Of a DNA stretch of 64,000 nt, positions 31,273-40,375 are shown in pieces. Under the pieces are notes generated by a model that did not search any database, was not told where the DNA came from, and saw only the letters and a program-made list of their open reading frames with translations. The position numbers and the translations under genes are program-made. How positions within the stretch are numbered: the first letter of the stretch is position 1; every line of letters begins with the position of its first letter. Origin of the DNA: Arthrobacter pascens (GTDB lineage Bacteria; Actinomycetota; Actinomycetes; Actinomycetales; Micrococcaceae); assembly GCF_017052465.1 (NCBI RefSeq), contig NZ_JAFHKT010000144.1, positions 1-64,000 of the forward strand. Reading direction: 5' to 3'.

Positions 31273-32559
31273 ATGAAAACCCGCAAATTCTTATTGCCGG
31301 TCGCTACCGCCGGCGTTCTCGCCCTCACGCTCTCCGCCTGTGGCGGCGGTGGCGGGGGCGGCACCACAGCCGGTGGCGGTGACGCAGCCAACGGTCTCGA
31401 CGGCCGCGGTCCCATCACGTATGTGCAGGGCAAGGACAACAGCAATGTGGTCCGTCCGTTGATCGCCAAGTGGAATGCCGCGCACCCCAACGAAAAGGTG
31501 ACGTTCAAGGAGCAGACCGACCAGGCCGACCAGCAGCACGATGACCTGGTCCAGCACTTCCAGGCCAAGGACGCCAACTACGACGTCGCGAGCGTGGACG
31601 TCGTCTGGACCGCCGAATTCGCCGCGAAGGGCTGGCTGCAGCCCCTTAAGGACAAGATGGCGCTGGACACCTCCGCCATGCTGAAGCCTACGGTGGACAG
31701 CGCATCCTATAAGGACACCCTGTACGCAGCGCCGGTGTCCTCCGATGGCGGCATCCTGTACTACCGCAAGGACCTCGTCCCCACCCCGCCCAAGACCTGG
31801 GACGAGATGATGCAGATGTGTTCCATCGCCAAGGAGAACAAGATCGGCTGCTTCTCCGGCCAGTACAAGCAGTACGAGGGCCTTACGGTCAACGCCTCCG
31901 AGGCCATCAACTCCGCCGGCGGCTCCGTGCTGGACAAGGACGGCAAGCCGAGCCTGAACACTCCCGAGGCCAAGGCCGGTCTTGAGAACCTTGTCAAGGC
32001 GTTCGCGGACGGCAACATCCCGAAGGAAGCCATCACCTACCAGGAAGAGGAAAGCCGCCGCGCATTCCAGTCCGGCAACCTGCTCTTCCACCGCAACTGG
32101 CCGTATGTCTACAACCTGGCGACGACCGAAGGTGCGTCCAAGGTGAAGGACAAGCTGGGCATGGCCCCGCTTCCCGGCAAGGACGGTCCCGGCGCCTCGT
32201 CGCTGGGTGGACACAGCGCTGCCATCAGCGTCTACTCTAAGAACAAGGCCACCGCCCTTGACTTCGTGAAGTTCCTGGTCGAGGAAGAACAGCAGAAGTT
32301 CTTCGCGACCCAGGGTTCACTGGCTCCAGTGATCACTGCCCTCTACGATGACGCCGCGCTCGTGAAGAAGCTTCCGTACCTGCCGGTCCTGAAGACTTCG
32401 ATCGAGAATGCCGTTCCCCGCCCTGTAACGCCGTTCTACCCGGCCGTCACCCAGGCCATCCAGGAGAACTCCTACGCAGCGCTCAAGGGTGAGAAGCCGG
32501 TGGACCAGGCGCTGTCTGATATGCAGAAGTCCATCGAAGCCGCCGGTGCGGGATCGTAG
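31273..32559 (+). CDS. Sugar ABC importer, substrate-binding lipoprotein
   Basis: A 428-residue lipoprotein. The signal peptide ends with LALTLSACGGGG (lipid-modified Cys about residue 21), followed by a Gly-rich tether. The mature part has the family-1 solute-binding fold (YDVASVDVVWTAEFAAKGWL, DGGILYYRKDLV, GGHSAAISVYSKNK), as in maltose/trehalose/alpha-glucoside binders. It captures oligosaccharides outside the cell and hands them to the two permeases. GAGGAG precedes; ATG at 31273 is preferred over an upstream TTG at 31267. Confidence 0.92.
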   Translation: MKTRKFLLPVATAGVLALTLSACGGGGGGGTTAGGGDAANGLDGRGPITYVQGKDNSNVVRPLIAKWNAAHPNEKVTFKEQTDQADQQHDDLVQHFQAKDANYDVASVDVVWTAEFAAKGWLQPLKDKMALDTSAMLKPTVDSASYKDTLYAAPVSSDGGILYYRKDLVPTPPKTWDEMMQMCSIAKENKIGCFSGQYKQYEGLTVNASEAINSAGGSVLDKDGKPSLNTPEAKAGLENLVKAFADGNIPKEAITYQEEESRRAFQSGNLLFHRNWPYVYNLATTEGASKVKDKLGMAPLPGKDGPGASSLGGHSAAISVYSKNKATALDFVKFLVEEEQQKFFATQGSLAPVITALYDDAALVKKLPYLPVLKTSIENAVPRPVTPFYPAVTQAIQENSYAALKGEKPVDQALSDMQKSIEAAGAGS

Positions 32560-32566
32560 TCCAGCC

Positions 32567-33604
32567 ATGGCAACCGAAGTAGGCCCGACGCCGGTCAAGA
32601 CACCGGCGTCGGGCGGTACCCCGATCCACCACGGGCCCAAGGGCGTGGGTGAGGACAACAAGATCCTCAGCCAGGGCAAATGGGCCTCCTGGCTGCTGGC
32701 CCCGACCATCATCGCGCTGGCCGTGGTGATCGTTTACCCGATCATCAGCGCCATCGTGATGTCCTTCCAAAAGGATGCAGGGCTCGATCCTGCCACCGGC
32801 CTCTTCACGGCGGGCGGCCCGGCAGGCATCCAGAACTACGTCAACTGGATCGCGCAGCAGTGCGGCACCGCCGACGGCGGGACTGTCGCCTGTCCTCCCG
32901 GAACCCTGGGAGCGCAGTTCTGGACCGCGACCCAGACCACCTTCATCTTCACGATCATCACGGTCACGCTGGAGACCATCCTTGGTTTCTGGATGGCCAT
33001 GATCATGGCCCGGAGCTTCAAGGGCCGGAGCCTCGTGCGCGCAGCCGTCCTGGTGCCGTGGGCCATCCCCACCGCCGTGACGGCCCAGCTGTGGCTGTTC
33101 ATTTTCGACTTCCAGGGCATCGCCAACAAGCTCTTCAACGCTTCTATCCTGTGGACCGGAAGCGAGTGGCCGGCCAAGTGGGCGGTCATCATCGCTGACA
33201 CGTGGAAGACGACGCCCTTCATGGCGCTGCTGATCCTGGCAGGCCTGCAGATGATCCCGGCCGAAGTCTACGAGGCAGCCAAGGTGGATGGAGCCAGCGC
33301 CTGGCAGCGGTTCCGCATGATTACCCTGCCGCTGGTGAAACCGGCCCTGATGGTGGCCATCCTCTTCCGCACACTGGATGCGCTGCGCATGTTCGACCTG
33401 CCGTACATCCTCACGGGCGGTGCGAACAACACCACCACGCTGTCCATCCTTGTCATCAACCAGATCCGGCAAGGGTTCAACTCGGCGGCGGCGTTGTCCA
33501 CCATTACCTTCATCATCATCTTTTTGGTCGCTTTCATCTTTGTCCGCTTCCTCGGGGCGAACGTTGTGGAGCAAAGCGGCGCCACCGGTAAGGGGAAGAA
33601 ATGA
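32567..33604 (+). CDS. Sugar ABC importer permease 1 (MalF-type)
   Basis: A 345-residue permease with six core helices plus a soluble N-terminal lead. The EAA coupling motif is AAKVDGASAWQRFRMITLPLVKPAL (about residues 237-261). A periplasmic loop (QCGTADGGTVACPPGTLG) carries two Cys residues. It starts 8 bases after the binding-protein stop and overlaps the next permease by four bases. It pairs with that permease and needs a separate ATPase. Confidence 0.93.
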   Translation: MATEVGPTPVKTPASGGTPIHHGPKGVGEDNKILSQGKWASWLLAPTIIALAVVIVYPIISAIVMSFQKDAGLDPATGLFTAGGPAGIQNYVNWIAQQCGTADGGTVACPPGTLGAQFWTATQTTFIFTIITVTLETILGFWMAMIMARSFKGRSLVRAAVLVPWAIPTAVTAQLWLFIFDFQGIANKLFNASILWTGSEWPAKWAVIIADTWKTTPFMALLILAGLQMIPAEVYEAAKVDGASAWQRFRMITLPLVKPALMVAILFRTLDALRMFDLPYILTGGANNTTTLSILVINQIRQGFNSAAALSTITFIIIFLVAFIFVRFLGANVVEQSGATGKGKK

Positions 33605-34488
33605 GCACCGGGACAGCCCTCCGCGCAGAGCAGGACAGGGGCCGCCGCGCGGCGCAGAACAAGGAAAAATGGGCGCAGGGGCGTACGTACATCAGTGCGG
33701 CAGTCATCCTGATCTGGTGCCTGGCACCGGCGTACTGGATGGTCGTCGTCGCGTTCCGCGAGGTCGGCTTCACGTACGACACGTCGATTTTCCCGACACA
33801 TGTCACGCTGGATAACTTCATAACAGCGTTCGACACGTCCTTCGGCAACAGGTTTGGCCAGGCGCTGCTGAACAGCATCTTCATCGGTGTGGTGGTGACA
33901 GCCATCTCGCTGCTGATCGGCGTCTTCGCCGCCTACGCCCTTGCCCGGCTGAACTTCAGGTTCAAGTTCCTGGTCCTCGGCTTCATTCTTGGTGCCTCCA
34001 TGTTCCCCGGCGTTGCCCTGATCACGCCGCTCTTCCAGCTGTTCACCAACATCGGCTGGATGGGCACCTACCAGGCGCTGATCATTCCGAACATCTCGTT
34101 CGTGCTGCCGCTGACCGTCTACACGATGACGTCCTTCTTCCGCGAAATGCCGTGGGAGCTCGAGGAATCGGCACGTGTTGACGGCTGCACGCAGGGGCAG
34201 GCTTTCCGGAAGGTCATCATGCCGCTGGCGGCTCCGGCCATCTTCACCACGGCCATCCTGGCGTTCATCTCCTCCTGGAACGAGTTCCTGATCGCCAGCC
34301 AGCTGTCCAGCGACGCAACGCAGCCGGTAACGGTGGCAATTGCCAACTTCGCCGGTGCGCAGCCCCAGCAGATCCCCTACACGGCCATCATGGCGGCCGG
34401 CACCATTGTCACCATTCCCCTGGTGATTCTTGTGCTGGTGTTCCAGCGCAAGATCGTGGCTGGCCTGACAGCGGGTGCAGTCAAGTGA
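33601..34488 (+). CDS. Sugar ABC importer permease 2 (MalG-type)
   Basis: A 295-residue permease with six membrane segments. Its EAA motif is EESARVDGCTQGQAFRKVIMPLA (about residues 187-209). It ends QRKIVAGLTAGAVK, the typical tail of MalG/ThuG-type subunits. The ATG overlaps the previous stop (ATGA), as does the GTG of the next gene. Together with the preceding two proteins it makes a complete membrane part of an oligosaccharide importer. No ATPase gene is present in the operon. Confidence 0.94.
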   Translation: MSTGTALRAEQDRGRRAAQNKEKWAQGRTYISAAVILIWCLAPAYWMVVVAFREVGFTYDTSIFPTHVTLDNFITAFDTSFGNRFGQALLNSIFIGVVVTAISLLIGVFAAYALARLNFRFKFLVLGFILGASMFPGVALITPLFQLFTNIGWMGTYQALIIPNISFVLPLTVYTMTSFFREMPWELEESARVDGCTQGQAFRKVIMPLAAPAIFTTAILAFISSWNEFLIASQLSSDATQPVTVAIANFAGAQPQQIPYTAIMAAGTIVTIPLVILVLVFQRKIVAGLTAGAVK

Positions 34489-34751
34489 CGGACGGAGCAG
34501 CGCCGCAGGGCAAGAAGCCGGCAGCAGGGCTCGGGCATAAGCATGTCCGTTCCGGCGAGGACTTCGACATCATCATCGGATTCCTGGGCTTTTGGGCTGT
34601 GGTGCTGCTCGTCGTCACCGTCTGGATGGAGCTGACCGCCCAGCCTGCCTTGGGATGGGCGCTCGGTCTGCTGGCCATCCTGCTGGCGCTCTACGGGATG
34701 ATCCGGCTCCGCAGGCGCCTTCCGGCACGCACCGCCACGCGGCGCAACTGA
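34485..34751 (+). CDS. Small membrane protein of the sugar-importer operon
   Basis: An 88-residue protein with a polar lead (about residues 1-28) and two hydrophobic helices (IIIGFLGFWAVVLLVVTVWM and ALGWALGLLAILLALYGMI), ending in basic residues. The GTG start overlaps the permease stop by four bases, so its synthesis is coupled to the importer. I do not recognise the family. It could be an accessory or stability factor of the transporter. Confidence 0.7.
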   Translation: MTDGAAPQGKKPAAGLGHKHVRSGEDFDIIIGFLGFWAVVLLVVTVWMELTAQPALGWALGLLAILLALYGMIRLRRRLPARTATRRN

Positions 34752-34836
34752 CACACGCAGGCCCAGACTAAAATGGTTTCTTGCCGTTGGGAGAATGAGA
34801 TGGCGGAAATCTGCAGCAGGCCTTTGAAGGGACACC

Positions 34837-35889
34837 GTGGCGCGCACAACTGACCGGGCTCAGCGCGGCGGCCACTCCGGTGTGAGCATCGAGGACGTGG
34901 CGGCAGCTGCGGGGGTGTCCACTGCCACGGTGTCACGCGCCGTGCGTGGCTTGCCGCGCGTCTCGCCGGCAACACGGGCAAAGATTCTCGAGGTTGCCGG
35001 CGCCCTGGGCTATGTGGCGTCCTCGTCGGCCTCTGGCCTGGCAACCGGCCGTACCAAGACCATCGGAGTGCTGGCACCGTTCGTGAGCCGCTGGTTCTTT
35101 TCCAAGGCCATTGAAGGGGCTGACCGCGAGCTTCATGCGCGGCAATACAACCTGTCCCTGTTCAACCTGGGCGGCCACGGCAGCCACCGTGAGCGGCTCT
35201 TCAGCAAGACCATGGTCTACAAGCAGATCGATGCGCTCCTTGTCCTGTGTATGGCGTTGTCCCACGACGAGCTTGACCACCTGCAGAAGATCGACATTCC
35301 GCTGGTGGTGGTGGGCGGCCATGTCGAGGAATGCGCCTATATCGGCATTGACGACTATGCGGCCGCCTCCACGGCCGTCAAGCACCTGATCGACCTGGGC
35401 CACCGCGACATTGCCCTGCTCCACGGGGACGACGAAACCGACCTCAACTTCGACGTCCCGCGCGTCCGTATCCTGGCGTTCCAGGACGTGATGGCGGCGG
35501 CGGGGCTTGAGGTCCGCCCGGAGTGGGACGAATGGGGCGATTTCACCCTCCGCAGCGGCCAGGAAGCGTTCCGGCGGCTGTGGGGCCAGCCCGGCCCGAA
35601 GCCGACCGCGATTTTCTGTGCCTCCGACGAAATGGCCATGGGCGTCATTTTCGAAGCACAACGGGTGGGGGTCCGGGTGCCCGAGGACCTGTCGGTGATC
35701 GGCATCGATGACCACGACTTTTCCGACGCCATGGGTTTGACCACCGTGGGCCAGCGCCCGGACGAACAGGCGGAGCTGGGGACGAAGATGCTCCTGGATG
35801 AACTCCTCGGCATCACCGGCTCGGTGCAGTCCGCCGTTGCGCCCCACCAGCTGATCGTGCGGCGCACAACGGCGCCGCCCAGGTCTTAG
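34837..35889 (+). CDS. LacI-family transcriptional regulator
   Basis: A 350-residue repressor. The helix-turn-helix is at about residues 15-40 (SIEDVAAAAGVSTATVSRAV), with the hinge RVSPATRAKILEVAGALGYV. The rest is a periplasmic-binding-protein-like effector domain (TKTIGVLAPFVSRWFFSKAI). It probably senses a sugar from the importer or glucosidase and represses them through TGTAAACGCTTGCA-type sites. The GTG has GAAGGGA upstream. It lies 85 bases after the importer operon and may be cotranscribed. Confidence 0.93.
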   Translation: MARTTDRAQRGGHSGVSIEDVAAAAGVSTATVSRAVRGLPRVSPATRAKILEVAGALGYVASSSASGLATGRTKTIGVLAPFVSRWFFSKAIEGADRELHARQYNLSLFNLGGHGSHRERLFSKTMVYKQIDALLVLCMALSHDELDHLQKIDIPLVVVGGHVEECAYIGIDDYAAASTAVKHLIDLGHRDIALLHGDDETDLNFDVPRVRILAFQDVMAAAGLEVRPEWDEWGDFTLRSGQEAFRRLWGQPGPKPTAIFCASDEMAMGVIFEAQRVGVRVPEDLSVIGIDDHDFSDAMGLTTVGQRPDEQAELGTKMLLDELLGITGSVQSAVAPHQLIVRRTTAPPRS

Positions 35890-35919
35890 GGCGCACGAAG
35901 CGCAGCACGGGTCAACGGG

Positions 35920-36813
35920 TCAGGATGCCCGGGCCAGTTGGCGGATGGGAATCCACCGCGACGCGAGCCGGCGGTAGGCGGCGGCTGCGCCGGTCATGTC
36001 GCCCTCTGCGAGGCACTCGATGCCAAGGCGGACATCCATGGGGGAGTCATCGGGATACACCTTGTCTGCCACGGCCCCGTAATCCAGCTCCACCATGGAC
36101 TCCACGTGGAAGAGTTCCAACCACTCGGTGAGCTGGGTGAGGTCGTCGAGCATGTCGAGATCCGGAGCGGCCAACGCGAGGTTGGCCACGGCGTAGCGCA
36201 CCCGGTCGAGGGCCTCGGTAATCGGCGCCAGAACCCGGACAGTGAGGATCCGGCCCCCGGCCTCGACCACTTCCTGCGGGTCCGACTCCAGGAACAGCGA
36301 GAACCAGCTGAACGGGATGCCCCAGGTGGATGCCCTGGTGTGGACCCGGGTGGCACCTTCCCGGGCGCTGACGAGGTCGATCCGCTCCTGATGCCGGTCC
36401 CGCTGCTCTTCCGGAATCAGGAGTTCAGCCAGTGGTCCGTGGATGCCCTCCATCAGCGCATTGGCTGCCAGTCCGGCCCGCAGCACAAGCTGACTGGGGC
36501 AATAGAGGAGGGCGTCGGCATCGGCCGCGTCCGCCGAATCCTTGGATTCGTCCGCGGCCGGCAGCCCAAGGTGGCGCATGACCCGCACCAGGTCGGTCCG
36601 TCCGGTCGGGAACGGATCTCCGCCGGGCCGCGTGATCCGCCCCAGGGAGGCCAGCAGCTCGGCGTTCTCGACCGCAGCGCGGGAGACCGCCCGCTCGCCG
36701 GCAGCCTTGAGCGCCGGACGCTGGTCCTCGGGGAAGGCATCCAAAGGCTCATAGACCCGCAGCGTGGACGAGAACGGCAGCCCGGCCTGCCCGCGGTAGA
36801 GGCTGCCCGTCAT
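35920..36813 (-). CDS. Hypothetical protein, actinobacterial type
   Basis: A 297-residue soluble protein of unknown function, strongly helical. Recognisable stretches are FSSTLRVYEPLDAFPEDQRP near the start, STWGIPFSWFSLFLESDPQE in the middle, and a C-terminal MDVRLGIECLAEGDMTGAAA. No catalytic or binding motif stands out. It begins 16 bases after the exonuclease III gene on the same strand, so they are likely cotranscribed, hinting at no more than shared expression. Confidence 0.7.
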   Translation of the reverse strand: MTGSLYRGQAGLPFSSTLRVYEPLDAFPEDQRPALKAAGERAVSRAAVENAELLASLGRITRPGGDPFPTGRTDLVRVMRHLGLPAADESKDSADAADADALLYCPSQLVLRAGLAANALMEGIHGPLAELLIPEEQRDRHQERIDLVSAREGATRVHTRASTWGIPFSWFSLFLESDPQEVVEAGGRILTVRVLAPITEALDRVRYAVANLALAAPDLDMLDDLTQLTEWLELFHVESMVELDYGAVADKVYPDDSPMDVRLGIECLAEGDMTGAAAAYRRLASRWIPIRQLARAS

Positions 36814-36829
36814 GAGTGTTCAGCCCTCA

Positions 36830-37636
36830 TCAGTCGGCCAGCTCCAAGAGCACGGGCGCGTGGTCGGAGGCACCCTTGCCTTTGCGTTCCTCACGGTCGA
36901 TGGAGGCGCCGGTGACCCGGGCGGCAAGGGCAGGCGAAGCCAGGATGAAGTCAATCCGCATGCCTTCCTTCTTGGGAAAGCGCAGCTGCGTGTAGTCCCA
37001 GTACGTGTAGACACCGGGACCTGGGGTGTGCGGGCGCACCACGTCCGAGAAGCCGACCTGCTCGAATGCGCGGAAGGCGGCGCGTTCCGGTTCGCTGACG
37101 TGGGTCAGGCCCTGCGTCAGGAACAAGTCGATGTCCCAGACGTCGTCGTCCGTGGGTGCGATGTTCCAGTCACCCATCAGGGCGATCTGCGCCTCGGGGT
37201 TTTCGGCGATCCAGCCGGCGGCCTGGTTCTTAAGGCCGTCCAGCCACTTGAGCTTGTAGGGCATGTGCTCGTCGTCCAGGGCCCGGCCGTTGGGGACGTA
37301 CAGGCTCCAGACCCGGACGCCGCCGCACGTGGCGGCCATGGCGCGGGCTTCCTGAATGGGGTCCGAGCCCGCCTTGCCAAAGACTGGCTGGTCCACAAAG
37401 GCGCGTTCGACGTCCTCGAGCCCCACCCTGGAGGCAATCGCCACGCCGTTCCACTGGTTGAGGCCGTAGTGGGCCACCTCGTAGCCCATCCGTTCGAACA
37501 GCTCCCACGGGAAGTTGTCGTCCTTGCACTTGGTTTCCTGGATGGCAAGGACATCGCAGTCAGAGCGCTGCAGCCAAGCCTCCACACGGTCGGCACGGGC
37601 ACGCAGCGAGTTCACATTCCAGGTAGCTATCTTCAC
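36830..37636 (-). CDS. xth: Exodeoxyribonuclease III
   Basis: A 268-residue Mg2+-dependent AP endonuclease/3'-exonuclease for base-excision repair. Motifs: KIATWNVNSLRARADRVE (Asn), AIQETKCKDDNFP (Glu), YVPNGRALDD, MGDWNIAPTDDD (Asp/Asn), RIDFILASPAL, and GASDHAPVLLEL (catalytic Asp-His). The GTG at 37636 is chosen because TTAGGAACT sits just before it and the family begins MKIATWNVNS; the frame extends 15 codons further upstream. Confidence 0.95.
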   Translation of the reverse strand: MKIATWNVNSLRARADRVEAWLQRSDCDVLAIQETKCKDDNFPWELFERMGYEVAHYGLNQWNGVAIASRVGLEDVERAFVDQPVFGKAGSDPIQEARAMAATCGGVRVWSLYVPNGRALDDEHMPYKLKWLDGLKNQAAGWIAENPEAQIALMGDWNIAPTDDDVWDIDLFLTQGLTHVSEPERAAFRAFEQVGFSDVVRPHTPGPGVYTYWDYTQLRFPKKEGMRIDFILASPALAARVTGASIDREERKGKGASDHAPVLLELAD

Positions 37637-37715
37637 AGTTCCTAACTTACCGAACTTGGGCCCGGGATGAACGGGGCGCAACGGGGCAGTGCCCGCAGAA
37701 CGGGGTCACTTAGCG

Positions 37716-37750
37716 CGGACTTCGGACTCTGGAATTTAGTAGGAAGTCCG
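37716..37750. promoter_or_regulatory. Inverted repeat before the valine-degradation operon
   Basis: CGGACTTC at 37716-37723 pairs perfectly with GAAGTCCG at 37743-37750. A nested TCGGACT (37723-37729) also pairs with AGTCCGA (37745-37751). A TATATT -10-like element follows. It is a probable operator for mmsA and downstream genes. The regulator is not in the window. Confidence 0.6.
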
Positions 37751-37802
37751 AGTATATTCAGCTCCAAGATGACCTGGGTCACATGCAAAGGAGCATTCCA
37801 TC

Positions 37803-39302
37803 ATGGTGCGCGAACTGTCCCACTACGTTGACGGCCACAGGATAGACGGAACCTCCGGCCGGTTCAGCGACGTTTATGACCCCTGTACCGGTGAGGTGCA
37901 GGCCAGGCTCCCGCTGGCCAGCGCGGCGGAAGTCCGCAACATCATTGCCAGCGCAGAGAAAGCCCAGCCGGAGTGGGGTGCAATGACCACCCAACGGCGC
38001 GGGCGCATCCTGCTCAAGTTCGTGGACCTGGTGAACGAGAACCTGGACGAGCTTGCAAGGCTGCTGTCCTCGGAGCACGGCAAGACCGTCGCGGATTCAA
38101 AGGGGGATATCCAGCGCGGCATTGAGGTGGTGGAATTCGCCGCCGGGGCGCCGCATCTCCTCAAGGGCGAGTTCTCTGACAGCGCCGGCTCCGGCATTGA
38201 TGTCCATTCCATGCGCCAGCCGCTGGGCGTGGTTGCCGGGATCACGCCGTTCAACTTCCCTGCCATGATTCCGCTGTGGAAGTCCGGGCCGGCCCTCGCC
38301 GCAGGCAACGCCTTCATCCTCAAGCCCTCCGAACGTGACCCGTCAGTGCCGCTCCGGCTGGCCGAGCTCTATACGGAGGCCGGCGTGCCGGACGGCGTCT
38401 TCAACGTGGTCAACGGCGACAAGGAGGCCGTGGATGCGCTGCTTGAGGACGAGCGCGTCAAGGCCATCGGCTTTGTGGGCTCGACACCCATCGCCCAGTA
38501 CATCTACGCGACCGCCGCCGCCCACGGCAAGCGTGCCCAGTGCTTCGGCGGCGCCAAGAACCACATGGTGATCATGCCTGACGCGGACCTCGACATGGCT
38601 ACCGACGCCCTCATCGGCGCGGGGTACGGATCCGCCGGGGAACGCTGCATGGCCATCTCCGTGGCGGTTCCCGTGGGCAAGAACACTGCCGACGCGCTGG
38701 TTGCCAAGCTGGAAGACCGGGTCAAGCACCTGAAGGTTGGCCATAGCCTGGACAAGGACTCGGACTTCGGGCCGGTGGTGGCGGGAGCTGCCAAAGAGCG
38801 GATCGAAAACTACATCCAGTCCGGCGTGGACGACGGTGCGACGCTGGTGGCCGACGGCCGCGGGCTCACCGTCGACGGCTACGAGGGCGGCTTCTGGATC
38901 GGGCCTACCCTTTTCGACAACGTCACCAAGGACATGAAGATCTACAAGGAGGAGATCTTCGGCCCGGTGCTGAGTGTCCTTCGCGCTTCGGACTACGGCG
39001 AAGCCCTCCGTCTCTGCAGCGAGCACCAGTTTGGCAACGGCGTGGCCATCTTCACCCGCGACGGGGACGCGGCCCGCGACTTCGCCAGCCGCGTCCAGGC
39101 GGGCATGGTGGGAATCAACGTGCCTATCCCGGTGCCTATTGCCTACTACACGTTCGGCGGGTGGAAGGCGTCAGGCTTTGGCGACCTCAACCAGCACGGT
39201 GCCGATGCCTTCCGCTTCTACACCAAGACCAAGACCGTGACCACCCGCTGGCCCTCCGGTATCCGCCAGGGCGCCAGCTTCATCATGCCGGAAGGAAGCT
39301 GA
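37803..39302 (+). CDS. mmsA: Methylmalonate-semialdehyde dehydrogenase (CoA-acylating)
   Basis: A 499-residue NAD+-dependent enzyme that turns methylmalonate semialdehyde plus CoA into propionyl-CoA in valine degradation. The catalytic Cys282 is in GSAGERCMAISVAV. The general-base Glu of ordinary aldehyde dehydrogenases is absent and replaced by CFGGAKNH, the mark of the CoA-acylating class. NFPAMIPLWK and KPSERDPSVP are further family motifs. GGAGC precedes the ATG at low spacing. It starts an operon with the hydrolase, mmsB and hydratase genes, and its stop overlaps the next start (TGATG). Confidence 0.95.
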   Translation: MVRELSHYVDGHRIDGTSGRFSDVYDPCTGEVQARLPLASAAEVRNIIASAEKAQPEWGAMTTQRRGRILLKFVDLVNENLDELARLLSSEHGKTVADSKGDIQRGIEVVEFAAGAPHLLKGEFSDSAGSGIDVHSMRQPLGVVAGITPFNFPAMIPLWKSGPALAAGNAFILKPSERDPSVPLRLAELYTEAGVPDGVFNVVNGDKEAVDALLEDERVKAIGFVGSTPIAQYIYATAAAHGKRAQCFGGAKNHMVIMPDADLDMATDALIGAGYGSAGERCMAISVAVPVGKNTADALVAKLEDRVKHLKVGHSLDKDSDFGPVVAGAAKERIENYIQSGVDDGATLVADGRGLTVDGYEGGFWIGPTLFDNVTKDMKIYKEEIFGPVLSVLRASDYGEALRLCSEHQFGNGVAIFTRDGDAARDFASRVQAGMVGINVPIPVPIAYYTFGGWKASGFGDLNQHGADAFRFYTKTKTVTTRWPSGIRQGASFIMPEGS

Positions 39303-40375
39303 TGACTGCTGAAACGATAGAGGGTTCCACGGATGAGGTGCTGTTCGAGCAGCGCGGCCGCCTCGGCGTCATCACGCTGAACCGCCCAAAGGCGGTCAAT
39401 GCGCTCAACGCCGGCATGGTGGCCGCGATGCTGGAGCGGCTCGCCGCCTGGGCGGATGACGACGGCGTGGAAACCGTTCTGGTGCAGGGTTCCGGTGAGC
39501 GGGGCTTATGCGCCGGCGGGGACATCGTGGCCATTTATCGCGATATCCTCGCGGGCGGGCAGGAGACCGCCGACTTTTGGCAGGCTGAATACCGGCTGAA
39601 CTCACTCATTGCCCGCTACCCCAAGCCGTATGTGGCGTTCATGGACGGGCTGGTCCTGGGCGGCGGCGTGGGCATCTCCGCCCACGGTTCCATGCGTGTC
39701 GTCACCGAGCGGACCAGGACCGGGATGCCGGAAACCACCATCGGATTCGTGCCCGACGTCGGCGGAACCCTGCTGCTCGCGCGGTCGCCGGGGGAGGCCG
39801 GCACGCATGCGGCCTTGACCGGAGCACATCTGAGCGGAGCCGACGCCCTGTTCCTGGGCCTCGCGGACCACTTTGTTCCGTCCGGCAGGCTCGCTGAGCT
39901 GGCGGCGGCGCTGGAAAGCGAAAGCGCGGAAGCCGCCGTCGGGCGCTTCGCAGAGAAGCCGCCTGTCTCCGCTTTGGAGGCGCAGCGGGACTGGATCGAC
40001 GCCTGCTACGTGGCCGACGACGCCGGCGAAATCCTCCGGAGGCTCCGGGCCGCCGGAGGTGAGGCGGCCGAGGCCGCGGATACCATCGAGGCTAAGTCGC
40101 CGACGGCGGTGAAGGTGGCCCTGGCGTCGCTGCGCCGGGCCGCGGAGCTAAGCCTGGACGAGGCCTTGGCACAGGAATACCGGGTGGGCCTGCGCTGCCT
40201 GAGCGGGCCGGACTTCCGCGAAGGGATCCGGGCCCAGGTGGTGGACAAGGACCGCAAGCCGCAGTGGCGGCCGCCCACGCTGACGGAAGTGCACGCGGAC
40301 GACGTCGAGCGGTACTTTGCCCCGCTGGGGGATAGGGAGCTGGTTCTGTTGGAAAGGGAAACCGATCATGCCTGA
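39302..40375 (+). CDS. 3-Hydroxyisobutyryl-CoA hydrolase-type crotonase
   Basis: A 357-residue crotonase-fold enzyme. GRLGVITLNRPKAVNALN, ERGLCAGGDIVAIYRDI and YVAFMDGLVLGGGVGISAHG are the substrate and oxyanion-hole motifs. The MPETTIGFVPDVGG segment and length over 340 place it with 3-hydroxyisobutyryl-CoA hydrolases rather than simple hydratases. It releases 3-hydroxyisobutyrate for the following MmsB enzyme. Its ATG overlaps the mmsA stop, and its stop overlaps the next start by eight bases. Confidence 0.9.
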   Translation: MTAETIEGSTDEVLFEQRGRLGVITLNRPKAVNALNAGMVAAMLERLAAWADDDGVETVLVQGSGERGLCAGGDIVAIYRDILAGGQETADFWQAEYRLNSLIARYPKPYVAFMDGLVLGGGVGISAHGSMRVVTERTRTGMPETTIGFVPDVGGTLLLARSPGEAGTHAALTGAHLSGADALFLGLADHFVPSGRLAELAAALESESAEAAVGRFAEKPPVSALEAQRDWIDACYVADDAGEILRRLRAAGGEAAEAADTIEAKSPTAVKVALASLRRAAELSLDEALAQEYRVGLRCLSGPDFREGIRAQVVDKDRKPQWRPPTLTEVHADDVERYFAPLGDRELVLLERETDHA

